A DNA stretch of 5,015 nucleotides from Pseudomonadota bacterium. GTDB taxonomy: Bacteria; Pseudomonadota; Gammaproteobacteria; SZUA-229. A program made the translations under genes and the position numbers. Below the pieces are notes generated by a model. The model searched no databases, had not been told where the DNA came from, and saw nothing but the letters and a program-made list of their open reading frames with translations. This document shows, piece by piece, positions 1 through 5,015 of this stretch. The DNA is taken from assembly GCA_030673345.1 (NCBI GenBank), contig DAOVJH010000143.1, positions 1-5,015 on the forward strand, in the 5' to 3' direction. The first letter of the stretch is position 1, and each line of letters starts with the position of its first letter.

Positions 1-645
1 CTGACACCACGCGTCGTACTTTTTTTATTCGTGCTTGGTCTTTCACCGGTAACTTTAGTGCCTATCATCTACCTGGCTTTTGATGTCAGCTCCGGTGACC
101 ACATGTTCTGGTTCATGCAACTGATGAAATATGGCGGTGCACTTGCCGCTGTTCCTATCGGGCTGGCAACATCACTGGCGATAATCCAACGATGGAAACC
201 GATTCCTGAATTTGAGATAGAGCGAAGCGCGTTAATTTTTTCGATTATTCTATTCGGTGTCGGCGGGTTTATCGGATTCATGATCAGCGGTAGCGACGTA
301 AGGGTCACCGCGCATTATCACGGTTCTATCGTCGGCGTAACGCTGGCTTTCATGGGCATGACCTATCACCTGCTACCTCATCTTGGATTCAGAAAAGTCA
401 GTGGCAAAGCGGCGAGATGGCAGCCGGGAATATACGGCACCGGACAACTGATGCACATCATCGGACTGGCATGGTCTGGTGGTTACGGCGTACAACGCAA
501 AACAGCTGGCGCTGAACAGGGGCTGGAACAATTTGAACAGATCGCCGGCATGGGCCTGATGGGCCTGGGCGGCCTGATCTCGATCATCGGTGGTGTTATT
601 TTTCTGGTGGTCGTATATAAAGCCGTCAGACCCGAAAAAAATTAA
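1..645 (+). CDS. Heme-copper oxidase subunit I, C-terminal part (5' truncated by window)
   Basis: The frame is open from base 1 and ends at TAA 643-645, so about 214 C-terminal residues of a longer membrane protein are present; the GTG at 31 is not a credible start. The key signature is an HYH triplet at codons 313-321 (visible residues 105-107). It matches the helix-X pair of histidines that bind the high-spin and low-spin hemes in heme-copper oxidases. The following stretch, with a GxTLAxMGxxYxLLPxLG pattern and a later GLAWSGG segment, resembles B-type (ba3) oxidases more than A-type enzymes. Several long hydrophobic segments fit the last helices of subunit I. The expected role is reduction of O2 at the inner membrane with electrons from cytochrome c or quinol. 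The copper-B ligands and proton-channel residues lie outside the window, so the subtype is tentative and a nitric oxide reductase relative cannot be fully excluded. The gene converges on the FNR-like regulator. Confidence 0.82.
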   Translation: MTPRVVLFLFVLGLSPVTLVPIIYLAFDVSSGDHMFWFMQLMKYGGALAAVPIGLATSLAIIQRWKPIPEFEIERSALIFSIILFGVGGFIGFMISGSDVRVTAHYHGSIVGVTLAFMGMTYHLLPHLGFRKVSGKAARWQPGIYGTGQLMHIIGLAWSGGYGVQRKTAGAEQGLEQFEQIAGMGLMGLGGLISIIGGVIFLVVVYKAVRPEKN

Positions 646-1373
646 TGCTGCAGAGTCAATGCCTGCAACGCGGAGACATTGCAGGTATAGCGTTTATCGC
701 TCGTTATGTGTAAGATTTTCTGGCGCTTGAATTCTGCAATCATACGGCTGACCGTTTCGACTGCAATGCCTATTATGGCTGCCATATCTTCACCGCTCAG
801 CATTATAAAAGCATCATTTTTATCAGCAAAGAATTGATCCAGTACCAGTAACAGCTTGGCCACACGCTGTTTTGCGGTACCTGCACCTAAAGCAACAATC
901 CATTGATCCGCGAGATCCAGCTGCTCCTGAAGCTGTCCCCCTACACTTCCATAAAGTTTTGGGTGTTTGCTTTCAAGCCGCCTGATCGTTGATACCGGGA
1001 TTTTACACAGATCGACCTGGTTAACGGCTATAGCGGCATGATGATAACCATCAGCACCATCGAGTACCTCAAGACCAATGGCGGCACCCTGACCCAGCAG
1101 GCGCACGATCCTGTAGGAACCATCCTGCGCTATATGTACCAATTTGACCATACCGCGTCTTATCGAATAAACGAAATCTTTACGTGTACCGGCCTCGTAA
1201 ATCACTGAACAGGGTGCATGCAGAAAATGATTGATAGGCTGTAGCAGTTGTTCAAAAGCTGAATCTGGCAACTCAGAAAAAAGCATCAGGCGGCGTATAT
1301 AGCATTTATCACAATGAGCACGGCCGATCCATTCCACGTTGGTACATGCTGTAGTTTTTAATTCTTTGTTCAT
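642..1373 (-). CDS. FNR/CRP-family transcriptional regulator with incomplete cysteine set
   Basis: This 243-residue protein has the usual length of FNR. Residues about 33-150 form a cyclic-nucleotide-binding-like beta-barrel followed by the dimer helix, and residues about 165-235 form the winged helix-turn-helix. The recognition helix carries E206-T-V-S209-R210, matching the ExxSR of E. coli FNR that reads TTGAT-N4-ATCAA sites. C21 and C24 (HCDKC) align with FNR C20 and C23, and C123 (DLCKIP) aligns with C122. The position of C29 is M30. An additional C10 lies near the N terminus and could be a replacement cluster ligand. It is therefore probably an oxygen or redox-responsive regulator, but the iron-sulfur cluster is uncertain. 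The ATG at 1371-1373 follows a weak AAAG. The stop codon overlaps the oxidase stop by four bases, tail to tail. Its own promoter was not recognised in the 141 bases upstream. Confidence 0.9.
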   Translation of the reverse strand: MNKELKTTACTNVEWIGRAHCDKCYIRRLMLFSELPDSAFEQLLQPINHFLHAPCSVIYEAGTRKDFVYSIRRGMVKLVHIAQDGSYRIVRLLGQGAAIGLEVLDGADGYHHAAIAVNQVDLCKIPVSTIRRLESKHPKLYGSVGGQLQEQLDLADQWIVALGAGTAKQRVAKLLLVLDQFFADKNDAFIMLSGEDMAAIIGIAVETVSRMIAEFKRQKILHITSDKRYTCNVSALQALTLQH

Positions 1374-1431
1374 GGACTTTAGTGTACCTCGAATAAATGA
1401 GATTGGCTCGAAAGCAAAACGATAAAACTCT

Positions 1432-1452
1432 GAATCCAGAAAAAATGGATCC
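1432..1452. repeat. Short inverted repeat in the spacer between regulator and prenyltransferase genes
   Basis: Seven-base arms at 1432-1438 (GAATCCA) and 1446-1452 (TGGATCC) pair with one mismatch around a seven-base A-rich loop. On the minus strand the loop becomes a T tract inside the hairpin rather than after it, so it is not a standard intrinsic terminator for the prenyltransferase gene. It could be an operator for the regulator gene, which starts 59 bases further downstream, or chance. No convincing -10/-35 pair was found in the 1374-1514 spacer. Confidence 0.3.
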
Positions 1453-1474
1453 TGTGGTTTTCCAGGCGCCCTTC

Positions 1475-1493
1475 TTTTAACAGGGGTTTAAAA
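1475..1493. repeat. AT-rich perfect inverted repeat downstream of the prenyltransferase gene
   Basis: TTTTAA (1475-1480) and TTAAAA (1488-1493) are perfect inverted copies separated by CAGGGGT. The element begins 22 bases after the prenyltransferase stop codon on the minus strand. Such a short AT stem would be a weak terminator, or may be an AT-rich protein-binding site. The evidence is symmetry only. Confidence 0.25.
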
Positions 1494-1514
1494 TGAGCGA
1501 TAGCCTGCGCTTTC

Positions 1515-2405
1515 CTAGATAACTAATGATACGCCAAGCAGCAATGTCGTCAGTATTGTTACCGCCACATTAGCGCCAAGATATTGTGGCTCCCCCCCGA
1601 TTTTCTCACCAAGTTTTATCGCACCGTATAATGCGAAAAATGCGAGAGGCATGGGCAGCAGTGCGATTAAACTTAACGTGGGGAAACTACCAGTCAGAAC
1701 ACCGACAACAATTGTTGCTATCGTTGCGAATACGAATAACCCGTAAACCATAGTACTGCGCTTTACCCCGTAAGCAATTGGAAAGTGATAGCGACCAGCA
1801 TTAGTGTCAGCTTTAATATCCGGAAACTGGTTGAGCAGCAATAGATTATTTACCAGAAAAAAAGGAATTACCGCAACCAGCCAGGACAGGGTTATATATT
1901 CTCCCAGCAAGACAAACTGCGTTCCTGCAACCATCAAAAAGCCAAAACCAAAACCCGGCGCTATCAAACAGACAAACGGGTGCCTGTTGACCCACCCTGT
2001 GTAAGTAGCTATCAATACCAGCCCCGTAATACCTATCGGTATTATTCCTGCTCCGTATTGCCAGACAAAATAAATACCGATCGTTAATAAAGTGATCGAG
2101 GACGCAATGGCAACAGTCAATACCGTGCCAACCATCTCAGGGTTCTGCGGCAACGCACCACTGCCACCACTGAATGGTGTTTTTATTGTTTCAAAATCCA
2201 GGCCACTCTTAAAATCAAAATATTCGTTAAGCGTATTAACGCTGATATGCGCCAACAGAGCACCGAGCAGCGCCAGCATGAGCAGAGGCAGGTTGACCGC
2301 TAATTGACTCGCAACAACTGTACTCGCGCCTAAGAAGACACAGGCAAAGGTTAAGATCAGAAACGGAGGCCTCATCGAAAGGAATACAGCTTTTAAATTC
2401 ATCAT
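1515..2405 (-). CDS. UbiA-family prenyltransferase (MenA-like)
   Basis: This 296-residue polytopic membrane protein has both aspartate-rich motifs of the UbiA superfamily. The first is N60-E-Y-F-D64 with D70 following, and the second is N192-Q-F-P-D196-I-K-A-D200 followed by R205. These motifs bind Mg2+ and the isoprenoid diphosphate. The SGGSGALP stretch at residues 79-86 and the hydrophobic spacing resemble 1,4-dihydroxy-2-naphthoate prenyltransferases (MenA) more than UbiA or heme O synthase, but the aromatic acceptor cannot be read from sequence. It is expected to sit in the inner membrane and attach a prenyl tail to an aromatic ring, giving a quinone precursor or another prenylated lipid. 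The gene starts at the ATG-ATG pair at 2400-2405, 25 bases after the transporter stop, so the two are very likely co-transcribed. No strong Shine-Dalgarno sequence is visible, and either Met may be used. No menaquinone synthesis partners are in the window. Confidence 0.88.
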   Translation of the reverse strand: MMNLKAVFLSMRPPFLILTFACVFLGASTVVASQLAVNLPLLMLALLGALLAHISVNTLNEYFDFKSGLDFETIKTPFSGGSGALPQNPEMVGTVLTVAIASSITLLTIGIYFVWQYGAGIIPIGITGLVLIATYTGWVNRHPFVCLIAPGFGFGFLMVAGTQFVLLGEYITLSWLVAVIPFFLVNNLLLLNQFPDIKADTNAGRYHFPIAYGVKRSTMVYGLFVFATIATIVVGVLTGSFPTLSLIALLPMPLAFFALYGAIKLGEKIGGEPQYLGANVAVTILTTLLLGVSLVI

Positions 2406-2430
2406 GAATCACTAAATTTTTTATCACTCA

Positions 2431-3681
2431 TTAAAACACAGTGAATTTTGAAGTTGATTCATTATAACGAATAAATATGTACCAGACAGCAAGTAACGTG
2501 TAAGTCAGTAACAGGGTATATTCCCAGCTAGCGAAAAGATCCGGCATGAATGCCTGAAACCCAAGCCCGGTTATCTCAGCGATACCATCAAGAAAATCGA
2601 TATCGATATCCGCTGTCAGCAAACCGAATTTACCAAGGATGGCATTAGCTGTCGAACCGCTCCATGCAAAGAATATTACCGCCACCACCAGCTTGAGATG
2701 CCCTTCCCCGATACGCCATAGAGAACCCGATGCACAGCCACCGGCGAATACCATACCGATACCGAAAACCAGGCCACCTAGCGCAGAACCTAACCAGAAA
2801 CGAGCAGGAATGGCGAGATAAGGATCGATGGTGCCGTAAGAAATCAAGACAGCTGCAACCGGAGCGCCTAACGCAACGGCAAGCATCAGCGCTTTGGTCA
2901 TCTCGCCTTCAGCCGTCATAAATGGTTCACGGAACACACGTGACAGGCAAAAACGTGAACGGTGCAGGATGAAACCGATAGCAAAACCAGAAACGATCAA
3001 TAACGCACGCGCTGCTTTTTTATCTTCAGCTGAATTCCACCAGTTAGCTGCCCACAGTAAAATTGCCATTGCGACCAGTGCACCAAACCATGGATACCAT
3101 TTTTTTAAACGCGCCGGTAAAACAGCCACTGGTGACATGCCCCATGTAATATTTTCCAGAGTCCACAATAACAACTTAAGGCCGATGACAGCACCGATCA
3201 GCAAACCAGACCACATCGCCCAGCCAGAAGCAGAAGAAAATATTAACGGCACAAAGAACCCGCCGGTCGTACAGCCACCAGCCAGCGTCGCACCGATACC
3301 CATAAGAGTACCGCCAACTGCTGCCCAGAAATATTCAAGTGGTGGCGGACGATTGATATGAAATTGACGTGACAGTAAAGCGGCACAAAAAGCACCCGTA
3401 ACCAGGGTAATATCCATCAACGATATACGGTGCATTAACGGGCTTTCCAGTTGCTCCTTAATACCCAGTACCGCACCCAGACCGATGGCATTGTTAAGAT
3501 AATCGCCCCACAGTTTGATCCCGCCAAAAACACCCCAGAATAAACCGGAACCCATCAGCACTGCCATGACAATCACCAGTAATATAGCACCCTGATAGGC
3601 TGACCATGAGTCAACAAAAACAGACTTATAATCCTGTTTGAAACCTTCTAACCATGCTGGACTGTTTTCATTTCTATTCAA
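2431..3681 (-). CDS. YeeE/YedE (TsuA-like) sulfur-species transporter
   Basis: This 416-residue inner-membrane protein belongs to the YeeE/YedE (DUF395) family, whose characterised member TsuA imports thiosulfate. It is built as two pseudo-repeats, each carrying an AGGC motif: L-A-G-G-C137 and F-A-G-G-C316. A third conserved cysteine lies in S242-R-F-C245-L-S-R. In TsuA three cysteines of this kind line the conduction path and relay thiosulfate, and all three are present here, so transport activity is likely. The substrate could be thiosulfate, sulfide or another sulfur compound. The N terminus (about residues 1-28) is polar and cytosolic before the first helix. The start is TTG at 3679-3681: an in-frame TAG lies directly upstream, the first internal Met falls inside the first helix, and an AGG lies nine bases upstream. 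A promoter just upstream suggests it can be expressed apart from the cytochrome genes. The UbiA-family gene follows in the same operon. Confidence 0.9.
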   Translation of the reverse strand: MNRNENSPAWLEGFKQDYKSVFVDSWSAYQGAILLVIVMAVLMGSGLFWGVFGGIKLWGDYLNNAIGLGAVLGIKEQLESPLMHRISLMDITLVTGAFCAALLSRQFHINRPPPLEYFWAAVGGTLMGIGATLAGGCTTGGFFVPLIFSSASGWAMWSGLLIGAVIGLKLLLWTLENITWGMSPVAVLPARLKKWYPWFGALVAMAILLWAANWWNSAEDKKAARALLIVSGFAIGFILHRSRFCLSRVFREPFMTAEGEMTKALMLAVALGAPVAAVLISYGTIDPYLAIPARFWLGSALGGLVFGIGMVFAGGCASGSLWRIGEGHLKLVVAVIFFAWSGSTANAILGKFGLLTADIDIDFLDGIAEITGLGFQAFMPDLFASWEYTLLLTYTLLAVWYIFIRYNESTSKFTVF

Positions 3682-3690
3682 CTACATATG

Positions 3691-3696
3691 CCTTTT
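3691..3696 (-). promoter_or_regulatory. Ribosome binding site deciding a TTG start
   Basis: On the minus strand AAAAGG ends nine bases before TTG 3679-3681. A nearer ATG (3684-3686) is only three bases from AGG and is followed at once by TAG, so the spacing and frame both favour TTG as the transporter start. Confidence 0.5.
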
Positions 3697-3707
3697 GATT
3701 AAGTATT

Positions 3708-3735
3708 AATATAAATTCTGCTCTAACCTCGTCAT
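3708..3735 (-). promoter_or_regulatory. Candidate sigma-70-type promoter for the transporter operon
   Basis: On the minus strand ATGACG (3730-3735, 4 of 6 to TTGACA) lies 16 bases before TATATT (3708-3713, 5 of 6 to TATAAT). Transcription would begin near 3701 and leave a leader of about 20 bases that contains the AAAAGG ribosome binding site. The -35 box is the outer end of the inverted-repeat element at 3730-3835. The prediction is from consensus matching by eye only. Confidence 0.4.
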
Positions 3736-3835
3736 ACCGGCTCGTTTCTGGCCGGTATCCATGTATTACACTTAACTGTAAAGTTTAGTATATAGAATTG
3801 GCATGGATTCCGGCTACAGGCATGCCGGGATGATG
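3730..3835. repeat. Intergenic inverted-repeat element with two internal hairpins
   Basis: Arms of 36 bases at 3730-3765 and 3800-3835 are inverted copies of each other at roughly two-thirds identity. They flank an AT-rich centre of 34 bases. Each arm folds on itself: ATACCGGC (3734-3741) pairs perfectly with GCCGGTAT (3751-3758), and ATTCCGGC (3807-3814) pairs with GCCGGGAT (3824-3831) with one G-T. The pattern CGTCAT-stem-loop-stem-ATCCATG, followed by its mirror image, resembles the dispersed intergenic repeats common in proteobacteria that carry an 'ATTCC...GGAAT' palindrome. It has no coding capacity. It sits between the cytochrome c stop and the transporter start, where in RNA it could stabilise the 3' end of the cytochrome message or impede read-through. 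No U tract follows either hairpin, so it is not a typical intrinsic terminator. Confidence 0.75.
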
Positions 3836-3869
3836 GCGTATACAGGTAGCACTAAATCTTGCAAGGATA

Positions 3870-4283
3870 CTACTCACAACGTGAAGGTTGATCAGAATCT
3901 TTTGCCGTGTGGTTCAGAAATGCCTTTACATCTTCAAGCAATTTGTCATCCGGTATCTTCAGCATTTTTTTCGCTGCCCGGTTAGTGTCTTTTATGCTCT
4001 CGCGATACTCACGGCTAACGAAGTAACTGGCCGCATATTTCGCTGGCTCATCCTGCGGGCCGTGTAAATTTTTCTCAAAATAATCAACCCATTCCGCTTT
4101 GGTTTTTTCGGCCGGCGATATCACTCCGCCTGCCTGTTCGATGTGGCATTCGGTGCATACCATCTTGTAATAGATGCGCCCTTTCTTCCAGTTGCCTTTT
4201 GCTTCTGCCAGCGATGAAAAACCGAGCAACAGAGCGACGAGCAGGGTGATTAATTTTTTGTGATGTATCATGTTAAGTTTCAT
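3870..4283 (-). CDS. Secreted monoheme c-type cytochrome
   Basis: With the ATG at 4281-4283 the protein has 137 residues. It begins with a signal peptide: a basic HHKK, a hydrophobic stretch, and a probable cleavage after L-A-E-A28. The mature part of about 109 residues holds one heme-attachment motif, C43-T-E-C46-H47, and a likely axial Met at M107 in a K-M-L-K-I-P-D-D-K-L segment placed as in class I cytochromes c. It should carry electrons in the periplasm. A third cysteine (C136) is the penultimate residue and is not part of the heme site. The frame extends upstream to 4355, but that start would overlap the cytochrome b gene by 32 bases and put a polar stretch before the signal peptide. 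ATG 4269-4271 is an equally possible start, and no clear ribosome binding site separates the two. It lies 40 bases after the cytochrome b stop and is probably its redox partner. Confidence 0.85.
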   Translation of the reverse strand: MKLNMIHHKKLITLLVALLLGFSSLAEAKGNWKKGRIYYKMVCTECHIEQAGGVISPAEKTKAEWVDYFEKNLHGPQDEPAKYAASYFVSREYRESIKDTNRAAKKMLKIPDDKLLEDVKAFLNHTAKDSDQPSRCE

Positions 4284-4323
4284 AATTGTATTTGATGTTG
4301 TTTGTTCAGTAATTAAGCCCGCG

Positions 4324-4941
4324 TCAAGATTCATCAGCGTCAGGGTCAATATCATCCCAGCCGGTGATCATCGCTTTCATATGAGACCAGACTGTAGCTC
4401 CTGTGGTGATCAGATAAACATGTACGATCAAAAAGAGCAGCATCATGAAGGCACTCACCACATGAAAGAAGGCCACATCCTGAAGTATCAGGTATTGATC
4501 CAGGCCCCAGTCCTGCCAGCGATCATAGAACAGGTATAACAACCCGGTCAGCCAGATCAATGGTGAAATCATCATCCACATAAACAGGTAGGCCAGACGC
4601 TGTAACGGATTATGCTTTTTCAATACTGTGGTGCGAAACGGGTGTGGTGCATTAATAAATATTCCCAGCAGGTAATACTTGATCATGGCATCAACTTTCT
4701 TTAATGTTGGTATGTACTGTCTCCATTCACCCGTAGTGAAATGCCAGAAAATAGTAAAAGCCACTAATGTGACCAGCGACCATGCAGCAGTCGTATGTAC
4801 ATTTACTGCACGTTCAAACCCCAGCAGCTGGTAGGAACCGTGAATCTCAAAACCAGACATCAACAGCACGATGATCAGTGCCGCCTGTGACCAGTGCCAG
4901 AAGCGCTCAAAGCGCTTGAATATCATTACCCTTTCAGTCAT
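4324..4941 (-). CDS. Cytochrome b561-type membrane subunit (Ni/Fe-hydrogenase/thiosulfate-reductase cytochrome b family)
   Basis: This 205-residue protein has four predicted membrane helices. Candidate heme b ligands are H16 (F-W-H-W, helix 1), H49 and H67 (the two ends of helix 2), and H160 and H174 (helix 4). This is the spacing of di-heme cytochrome b subunits of hydrogenases, formate dehydrogenases and thiosulfate reductases. The K-x-N-P-L-Q-R-L-A-Y-L segment at 109-119 before helix 3 is also typical. The role is to move electrons between the quinone pool and a periplasmic catalytic or cytochrome partner; direction and partner are not shown by sequence. The C terminus is strongly acidic (D-D-I-D-P-D-A-D-E). 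The ATG at 4939-4941 overlaps the preceding stop as ATGA and has GGAG nine bases upstream, so the start is secure and translational coupling is likely. The cytochrome c gene follows 40 bases downstream. Confidence 0.88.
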   Translation of the reverse strand: MTERVMIFKRFERFWHWSQAALIIVLLMSGFEIHGSYQLLGFERAVNVHTTAAWSLVTLVAFTIFWHFTTGEWRQYIPTLKKVDAMIKYYLLGIFINAPHPFRTTVLKKHNPLQRLAYLFMWMMISPLIWLTGLLYLFYDRWQDWGLDQYLILQDVAFFHVVSAFMMLLFLIVHVYLITTGATVWSHMKAMITGWDDIDPDADES

Positions 4942-5015
4942 GAGCGCTTACTCCAATAAAAACTGATGATACGGCCCAGGCCGTGCAGAATAACGCCGAT
5001 CAGGGTCAATAAGGC
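4938..5015 (-). CDS. C-terminal end of an unidentified membrane-anchored protein (truncated by window)
   Basis: On the minus strand the frame is open from the window edge to TGA at 4938-4940, giving 25 residues. They form one hydrophobic segment with L-I-G-V-I-L-H-G-L-G-R in its middle, followed by a basic tail ending W-S-K-R-S. This looks like a C-terminal transmembrane anchor with a cytosolic positive end. The four-base ATGA overlap with the cytochrome b gene shows the same operon and argues that the frame is real. From context it may anchor the periplasmic redox partner of the cytochrome b, for instance a multiheme cytochrome, but nothing in these residues identifies it. Confidence 0.7.
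   Translation of the reverse strand, partial: ALLTLIGVILHGLGRIISFYWSKRS
4951..4954 (-). promoter_or_regulatory. Ribosome binding site of the cytochrome b gene
   Basis: GGAG lies nine bases before the ATG at 4939-4941, inside the last codons of the upstream gene. It fixes the cytochrome b start and fits translational coupling through the ATGA overlap. Confidence 0.6.

Noticed and set aside
550..567. Tandem ATGGGCCTG repeat
   Set aside because: Two in-frame copies encode a Met-Gly-Leu pair in a glycine-rich membrane helix of the oxidase. This is ordinary coding low complexity.
2236..2427. 63-residue minus-strand open frame overlapping the prenyltransferase start
   Set aside because: It is an out-of-frame reading of the prenyltransferase N terminus with no motif or ribosome binding site of its own.
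2894..3361. 155-residue open frame on the plus strand
   Set aside because: It is fully antisense to the transporter gene, its translation is rich in Pro, Ala and Arg without recognisable motifs, and the opposite strand has clear family signatures.
3695..3709. TTGATTAAGTATTAA near the transporter start as an FNR site
   Set aside because: The second arm is imperfect and the spacer is five rather than four bases, so it does not fit the FNR consensus, although one half-site is exact.
3730..3835. Intrinsic terminator for the cytochrome operon
   Set aside because: The hairpins are stable-looking, but no T tract follows either stem on the minus strand. They fit a dispersed repeat better.
3888..3901. 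TTGAT-CAGA-ATCTT, 8 of 10 to the FNR box
   Set aside because: It lies inside the 3' end of the cytochrome c gene, about 190 bases upstream of the predicted transporter transcript start, too far for ordinary FNR action, and a match this loose is expected by chance.
3803..3985. 60-residue plus-strand open frame beginning in the repeat
   Set aside because: It starts in the inverted-repeat element and runs antisense through the cytochrome c gene, with no protein-like features.
4284..4355. Longer cytochrome c start at 4355 (or ATG 4332-4334)
   Set aside because: Both starts put a polar stretch before an otherwise normal signal peptide, and the 4355 start overlaps cytochrome b by 32 bases. Neither has a convincing ribosome binding site.

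Overview
The window reads as part of a respiratory and sulfur-metabolism region of a proteobacterium. A sulfur-oxidising gammaproteobacterium is my best guess. That rests on gene content (a thiosulfate-transporter-like YeeE/YedE protein, an FNR-like regulator, a heme-copper oxidase, a cytochrome b561-type subunit and a small cytochrome c) and on moderate base composition judged by eye. It is an inference, not a taxonomic assignment.

Layout: bases 1-645 (+) hold the C-terminal part of a heme-copper oxidase subunit I, resembling the B (ba3) type. It runs tail-to-tail into an FNR/CRP-family regulator (642-1373, -), and the two stop codons share four bases. Everything else is on the minus strand and reads right to left: the last 25 codons of an unnamed membrane-anchored protein (4938-5015), a four-helix cytochrome b (4324-4941), a secreted monoheme cytochrome c (3870-4283), a 188-base spacer, a YeeE/YedE (TsuA-like) transporter (2431-3681), a UbiA-family prenyltransferase (1515-2405), a 141-base spacer, and then the regulator. 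The partial gene and the cytochrome b are linked by an ATGA overlap. The transporter and prenyltransferase are 25 bases apart.

The 188-base spacer contains a roughly 106-base inverted-repeat element whose two arms each fold into a small CCGGC/GCCGG hairpin. One end of the element supplies a plausible -35 box for a promoter aimed at the transporter gene. That gene appears to start at TTG, immediately after an ATG-TAG start-stop pair.

A working model (inference): the cytochrome b passes electrons between membrane quinones and periplasmic cytochromes, including the small cytochrome c and probably the upstream partial protein. The YeeE/YedE protein imports thiosulfate or a related sulfur species, and the UbiA enzyme makes a quinone or another prenylated lipid. 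The FNR-like protein may tie the region to oxygen or redox state; it carries only part of the classical iron-sulfur cysteine set. No RNA genes, CRISPR arrays, insertion sequences or transposases were seen.
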